Shown piece by piece: positions 15,329 through 18,618 of a DNA stretch of 18,618 nt. Under the pieces are notes generated by a model, which was given only the letters and a program-made list of their open reading frames with translations, searched no databases and was not told the origin of the DNA. A program made the position numbers and the translations under genes. How positions within the stretch are numbered: the first letter of the stretch is position 1; each line of letters begins with the position of its first letter. The DNA comes from an uncultured Oscillospiraceae bacterium (lineage in GTDB: Bacteria; Bacillota; Clostridia; Oscillospirales; Oscillospiraceae). Location: the NCBI GenBank assembly GCA_934546685.1, contig CAKTEB010000042.1, positions 1-18,618 of the forward strand, read 5' to 3'.

Positions 15329-16273
15329 TCAGATAAAGCCCAGCGTGCGCATGAGAAAGACCCACAGGGTCAAGGTCACGCTGGAAAACAGCGTTGCGGT
15401 CATGACCACGCTGGCGGACAGGGTGGCATCGCCGCCCATGTTTTTTGCCATGATGTAGCAGGTAACGGTAGTGGGGGAGGCCAGCATGATCATAATGGCC
15501 ACCAACTCGCTGTTCCGGAAACCCATGGCGATGGCTACCGGGAAGATCAGCGCTGGAATGGCCACCAGCTTGAGGAAGGCCGCCGCCGCTGTGGGGCCGA
15601 TCTTCTGCAGGGCCTCCCGGCCCTTGAAGGTGGCTCCCAGCACCAATAGGGCAATGGGCGTGGCAGTGGAGGCGATATACCCCACGGATTTGCTGAGAAT
15701 GGTGGGCCAGGGGAGCCCAGCAAGGCTCCAGACCATGCCCGCCGCAATGCCAAGAATAATAGGATTGGTGACAACGCCCTTTAGGAGCTTTTTCATGAGG
15801 CTCCTATCCAGCTTCCCCTGCTGAGAGGTGACCGTGAGGATGATGACCGAGTAGATGTTGAACAGCGGCACCGCCGCCACGATCATCATAGGGGTCATGC
15901 CCGAGGAGCCGTAGATGTTCTCTACAAAGGCAATGCCCAGGATAGCAGCGGAGCCCCGGGCCGAGGCCTGGGCGAAAGCGCCCACCATGGACTTGTCCTT
16001 CAGAAATAGCTGCCCCAGGATCCAGCAGGCGGCGAACATGAACGTGGTGGCCGCCATGCAGAACAGCACAAAGGGCCAGGAGAAATCCGCCCGGATGTCC
16101 ATGGTGGCGATGTCCCGGAACAGCTGCACCGGCAGCGCCACCTTGAAGACGTATTTGTCAGCTACGGAGGTAAAGCCCTCGTTCAGAAGCCCGATTTTTT
16201 GCAGGAATCCGCCCACCAGAATTATGATGAAGATGGGCAGGGTCACATTGAGGCTGAACAGAAAATTTTCCAC
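15329..16273 (-). CDS. AEC-family (auxin efflux carrier-like) permease
   Basis: 314-residue membrane transporter of the AEC family, related to bacterial malate/malonate permeases and distantly to plant PIN carriers. About ten hydrophobic segments form two five-helix halves around a polar middle loop (near S-Q-Q-G-K-L-D-R). The second half has N-P-I-I-L-G-I, T-P-I-A-L-L-V-L-G-A and L-A-S-P-T-T-V-T, which are AEC hallmarks. The substrate is probably an organic acid or amino acid, by family only. The start is GTG at 16273; its Shine-Dalgarno (TGAGGG) overlaps the TGA stop of the gene upstream 10 nt away, so translation is probably coupled to the ParB-like/BMP gene. It ends at a hairpin shared with the symporter gene. 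Confidence 0.93.
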   Translation of the reverse strand: MENFLFSLNVTLPIFIIILVGGFLQKIGLLNEGFTSVADKYVFKVALPVQLFRDIATMDIRADFSWPFVLFCMAATTFMFAACWILGQLFLKDKSMVGAFAQASARGSAAILGIAFVENIYGSSGMTPMMIVAAVPLFNIYSVIILTVTSQQGKLDRSLMKKLLKGVVTNPIILGIAAGMVWSLAGLPWPTILSKSVGYIASTATPIALLVLGATFKGREALQKIGPTAAAAFLKLVAIPALIFPVAIAMGFRNSELVAIMIMLASPTTVTCYIMAKNMGGDATLSASVVMTATLFSSVTLTLWVFLMRTLGFI

Positions 16274-16283
16274 GCGGAAGCCC

Positions 16284-18206
16284 TCAGCTCAGGTCGATGC
16301 TGTCTACCACAGCCTCGTGGAGCCACTTCATGCTCTGGATCTCCAGCAGGTTCAGGGTGCTGTACTTCTCCAGGATCATGTTGTGATCCCGGTCAAACAG
16401 GGGGCCCTCATAGGGGTGGATCTTGCCGGAGGAGACTAAGTCCTTGAAGATATTCAGCAGGCGGATGGCGTTGTGGCCCATAAAGGAATCCACGCCCAGC
16501 ACGTCGAGAATGCCGGTGTTGAGGCCCCAGCCAAAGTGGACGGAGCTGTCCATGCCGCTGCGGGTGATGTCGAGGATGGAATTTTTTGATTTGAAGCTGT
16601 CGCCTACCATCTCATTATAGAAGATGGACCAGTCCACCGCTGCCGCGCCGATGCACTCGGTGGGATGGCCGGAATTGGACTGCAATAGATATAGCTGGGC
16701 ATAGACCCCGGGGAAGCCCTTCCGCACCAGAGGCGTATGGGGCTGGTGGATGCACATGGCGATGTCCACGCCCTTCCGGGCCAGGGCCTGCCGGGCCTCC
16801 ATATGGTAGGGATCCGAGGCGTCCACCCGGTAGAGGTTGATGTTCACCACATGGGCCGTGGGGTTCACCAGCTGGGCCCCCAGGGCAAAGGCGTTGAGGT
16901 TGAAGGTGGAGCCGGGGTGGGTAGCCATAGTGGTGGTGTAGCCCAGAAGCCCGGTTCGGGTCATGGAGCCGGCCATGACGCCGCAGAGGAACGCGGCCTC
17001 GTAGAATTTCGCATAATAGGTCATGATGTTCTTCTTGGGCTGGGCGAAATCACAGTTGAGAATGGCCTTATCCGGGTTCTCCAGGGACAGCCGCAGGGCC
17101 CCGGAGGACATATTGGGGCTGGTGGCGAAGAGGATATCCGGCTCCTGCTCCATCAGCTCCTTCAGGGGCTGGTAGGAGCTCTCGCCGCTGGGCACGCCAT
17201 AGCGGGTGATGACGGAGATCTTGTCGCCCATGGTGCGCTCCAGGCGCTTCCGGGCCACATCGTGGTCATAGGTCCACAGGCACTTGTCCGGGGTGGACTC
17301 AAAGGCAAAGGCCACCTTGAGCTTCCGGGGCTTCCGGGAGAAGAAGGACAGGGGGCTCTTCTCCGAGGCGAACCGCTGCTCCACAGTATTGACGGTGTCG
17401 GGATCCTTTACGGATACCAGCTTGAACTGAGCCTCGCAGCTCTTGACCTGATCGCGGATGGTGTCCAGGTTCCGATCCGGCTTGAAGCCATAGACCTTCA
17501 AATACTCCAGGAACGCATCGCCGGAGGTAATGGGAATAGAGGCAAAGCCCGCCTCCCGATAGCACAGCCGGAAGGACTTGAAGGCGCTGTTGATGAGGTC
17601 GGCGGTGGAGGTGCTGTTCTCCGGATGCTCCTGCTGCCAGGACTCCACCAGATTGACGAGACCTGTGAAGCCACCTCGGTGGGAGAACCACAGATTATCG
17701 AAGATGGCCCGGCGGTCAAAGTCCAGAAATTCGTAGTAAATGGAGATCTGCTTGTTGTTTTCGTCCCGCTTGGGAATCAGCCGGGTGACCCGGGCCTCGA
17801 TGCCCACGGCTCCCAGATAGCGCAGAACGCTGACCCGCTTGTTGCCCTCCTGGACAAAGTAGCGGTTCAGATACTCGTAGACCTTGATGGGCTCCCGGAT
17901 GCCCTCCCGAATGTGGGATTCATAGAGCTTGCACCACTTTGCGCCAAACTCCGTGTTCTCTGGCAGCAGGGGCATAAAGTTCCCCGCGAAGGCGTTGCTG
18001 CGGGCGGAGGTACGGGTGCCCAGGATCTTGTTGATGGGGATCTCAGAGGTGCCCAGGTTGATCTCGCCGCAGATCTCTACATTGTCCAGCAGATCGTCGA
18101 GAATATATAGGTAGCCCTTGGTGGCCGATTCGCTGTGCTCGGATACATAGTGGCGGCCCATTGCACGGGCTTGTTTGTAATTGGCGCTGCTATCATAGTC
18201 AGCCAT
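16284..18206 (-). CDS. Cytoplasmic ParB-like / BMP (PnrA-like) fusion protein
   Basis: 640 residues in two parts. Residues about 50-145 resemble the ParB/sulfiredoxin-like fold: promoter-proximal strand G-T-S-E-I-P-I, then P-I-K-V and the E-G-N-K-R motif (120-124) in the place of the family's D/E-G-N/H-x-R. Residues about 295-625 form a BMP/PnrA-type periplasmic-binding-like domain, best seen at L-C-G-V-M-A-G-S-M-T-R-T-G-L-L-G. Residues 150-290 are helical and unassigned. There is no signal peptide or lipobox, so it should stay in the cytoplasm, unlike the nucleoside-binding lipoprotein PnrA. Annotation as an ABC-transporter binding protein would mislead: no permease or ATPase is nearby. The usual D-K-S-F-N ligand segment is not recognisable (D-K-C-L-W instead). 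Start ATG follows AAAGGGATGAG. A ligand-responsive regulator, like the BMP protein Med of Bacillus, is a hypothesis. Confidence 0.85.
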   Translation of the reverse strand: MADYDSSANYKQARAMGRHYVSEHSESATKGYLYILDDLLDNVEICGEINLGTSEIPINKILGTRTSARSNAFAGNFMPLLPENTEFGAKWCKLYESHIREGIREPIKVYEYLNRYFVQEGNKRVSVLRYLGAVGIEARVTRLIPKRDENNKQISIYYEFLDFDRRAIFDNLWFSHRGGFTGLVNLVESWQQEHPENSTSTADLINSAFKSFRLCYREAGFASIPITSGDAFLEYLKVYGFKPDRNLDTIRDQVKSCEAQFKLVSVKDPDTVNTVEQRFASEKSPLSFFSRKPRKLKVAFAFESTPDKCLWTYDHDVARKRLERTMGDKISVITRYGVPSGESSYQPLKELMEQEPDILFATSPNMSSGALRLSLENPDKAILNCDFAQPKKNIMTYYAKFYEAAFLCGVMAGSMTRTGLLGYTTTMATHPGSTFNLNAFALGAQLVNPTAHVVNINLYRVDASDPYHMEARQALARKGVDIAMCIHQPHTPLVRKGFPGVYAQLYLLQSNSGHPTECIGAAAVDWSIFYNEMVGDSFKSKNSILDITRSGMDSSVHFGWGLNTGILDVLGVDSFMGHNAIRLLNIFKDLVSSGKIHPYEGPLFDRDHNMILEKYSTLNLLEIQSMKWLHEAVVDSIDLS

Positions 18207-18265
18207 AGGTGCTCATCCCTTTCTATCTATTAAAATGTTACAGAGTTGTTTATTGGAACAACCAT

Positions 18266-18271
18266 AGTATA
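18266..18271 (-). promoter_or_regulatory. Possible -10 box for the ParB-like/BMP operon
   Basis: TATACT on the minus strand, 60 bp before the start codon, with only a weak -35 (TTTCAT at 17-bp spacing). An inverted repeat GTTGTT-6-AACAAC lies at 18245-18262, just downstream where transcription would begin, and could be an operator. Confidence 0.45.
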
Positions 18272-18329
18272 GCACAGCGGGGGGCGGAATGAAACCGGTA
18301 AACCGTGAAAAAAATCTGCCCCATCCTTC

Positions 18330-18358
18330 TTGACATTTGGTCAAATACTCATTATATT
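18330..18358 (+). promoter_or_regulatory. Promoter with overlapping palindrome for the Crp/Fnr gene
   Basis: TTGACA (18330-18335), 17-bp spacer, TATATT (18353-18358). The -35 is one arm of TTGAC-5-GTCAA (18330-18344), and a second palindrome ATTTG-GT-CAAAT (18335-18346) overlaps it. Crp/Fnr sites are TTGAT/ATCAA-like, so self-regulation is plausible. Transcription would start near 18365. Confidence 0.78.
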
Positions 18359-18399
18359 CGTTACGGTGCAGTGTATCAAATGAGACAGAAGGTGAAACT

Positions 18400-18618
18400 A
18401 TGCCCACAAACCTGACCCGCCAGCAGCTGACCGTGGCGGAATCCTGCTTCCTGTTTGCGGGGGTGGACGAGATCATGGTGGAGCAACTGGTGGAGGATGA
18501 CCGGTGCTTCCGACAGCGCTACGAGCGGGGAGAGGTGGTCTTTGACGAGACCCATTTTCGGCGGTGTCTGGGGATCGTCCTGTCCGGGGACATTTTAGTG
18601 GAAAAGACTACCGTGGAC
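18400..18618 (+). CDS. Crp/Fnr-type transcription regulator, 3' end cut by window
   Basis: First 73 residues of a gene open to the right edge, ATG at 18400 with AGAAGGTG 5 nt before it. The translation reads as the start of a cyclic-nucleotide-binding (Crp/Fnr effector) beta-roll: F-L-F-A-G-V-D, then E-Q-L-V-E-D, R-Y-E-R-G-E-V-V-F, and L-G-I-V-L-S-G-D-I-L-V-E-K. The helix-turn-helix lies outside the window, so Crp/Fnr class is inferred from the sensor half. It contains two Cys in this part (residues 16 and 35, in E-S-C-F and R-C-F), plus Cys54; an Fnr-type iron-sulfur cluster cannot be judged from this fragment. It is divergent from the ParB-like/BMP gene and may control it. Confidence 0.82.
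   Translation, partial: MPTNLTRQQLTVAESCFLFAGVDEIMVEQLVEDDRCFRQRYERGEVVFDETHFRRCLGIVLSGDILVEKTTVD

Noticed and set aside
16737..18110. 457-codon open frame on the plus strand
   Set aside because: It is antisense to the ParB-like/BMP gene, Gly/Leu/His-rich with no domain; the minus-strand gene has clear conserved motifs.
18213..18476. 87-codon minus-strand frame upstream of the ParB-like/BMP gene
   Set aside because: It covers both divergent promoters and the start of the Crp/Fnr gene, and its translation has no family features.

Overview
The window looks like chromosomal DNA from a GC-rich member of the Clostridia, most likely an Oscillospiraceae gut bacterium related to Oscillibacter, Dysosmobacter or Flavonifractor. 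This placement is inferred from gene content (YitT, a DacF-type carboxypeptidase, a ComEA-like protein, GerMN lipoproteins), from Shine-Dalgarno-rich starts and from sigma-A type promoters. There is no rRNA or tRNA to test it. I see no mobile element, CRISPR array or tRNA. No stretch longer than 300 bases lacks a gene; the largest gap is about 280 bp (13572-13851) and holds a terminator, a large palindrome and a promoter.

Layout. (1) 2-4013, plus: a divergent type IIA topoisomerase pair, ParE/GyrB-like (cut by the left edge) followed by ParC/GyrA-like. (2) 4084-6033, plus: a YitT-family membrane protein and a lipoprotein with a transglutaminase-like domain, ending at a hairpin shared with the convergent genes. 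(3) 6077-7916, minus: a D-Ala-D-Ala carboxypeptidase, then a family 4 uracil-DNA glycosylase. (4) 8002-11873, plus: a tightly packed operon of a ComEA-like DNA-binding protein, an OmpR-type response regulator, a sensor kinase with a Cache-like sensor, and a lipoprotein with three GerMN-like repeats. (5) 12005-13285: O-acetylhomoserine sulfhydrylase on its own. (6) 13413-13571: a 52-residue membrane protein with its own strong promoter and terminator. (7) 13852-15276: a sodium:solute symporter behind a strong promoter flanked by a large palindrome. (8) 15329-18206, minus: an AEC-type permease downstream of a cytoplasmic ParB-like/BMP fusion protein. (9) 18400 to the right edge, plus: the start of a Crp/Fnr-type regulator, divergent from the fusion gene.

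How the genes work together. Region 4 resembles the actinobacterial MtrA-MtrB-LpqB arrangement, in which a GerMN lipoprotein works with a sensor kinase, and has a ComEA-like gene at the front. Regions 8 and 9 look like a small sensing and transport locus. The fusion protein carries a solute-binding fold normally found outside the cell but has no export signal. It is probably transcribed with a permease and shares its upstream region with a Crp/Fnr regulator whose promoter contains a palindrome. I consider that locus, the altered topoisomerase motifs and the isolated 52-residue gene the parts most worth a second look.
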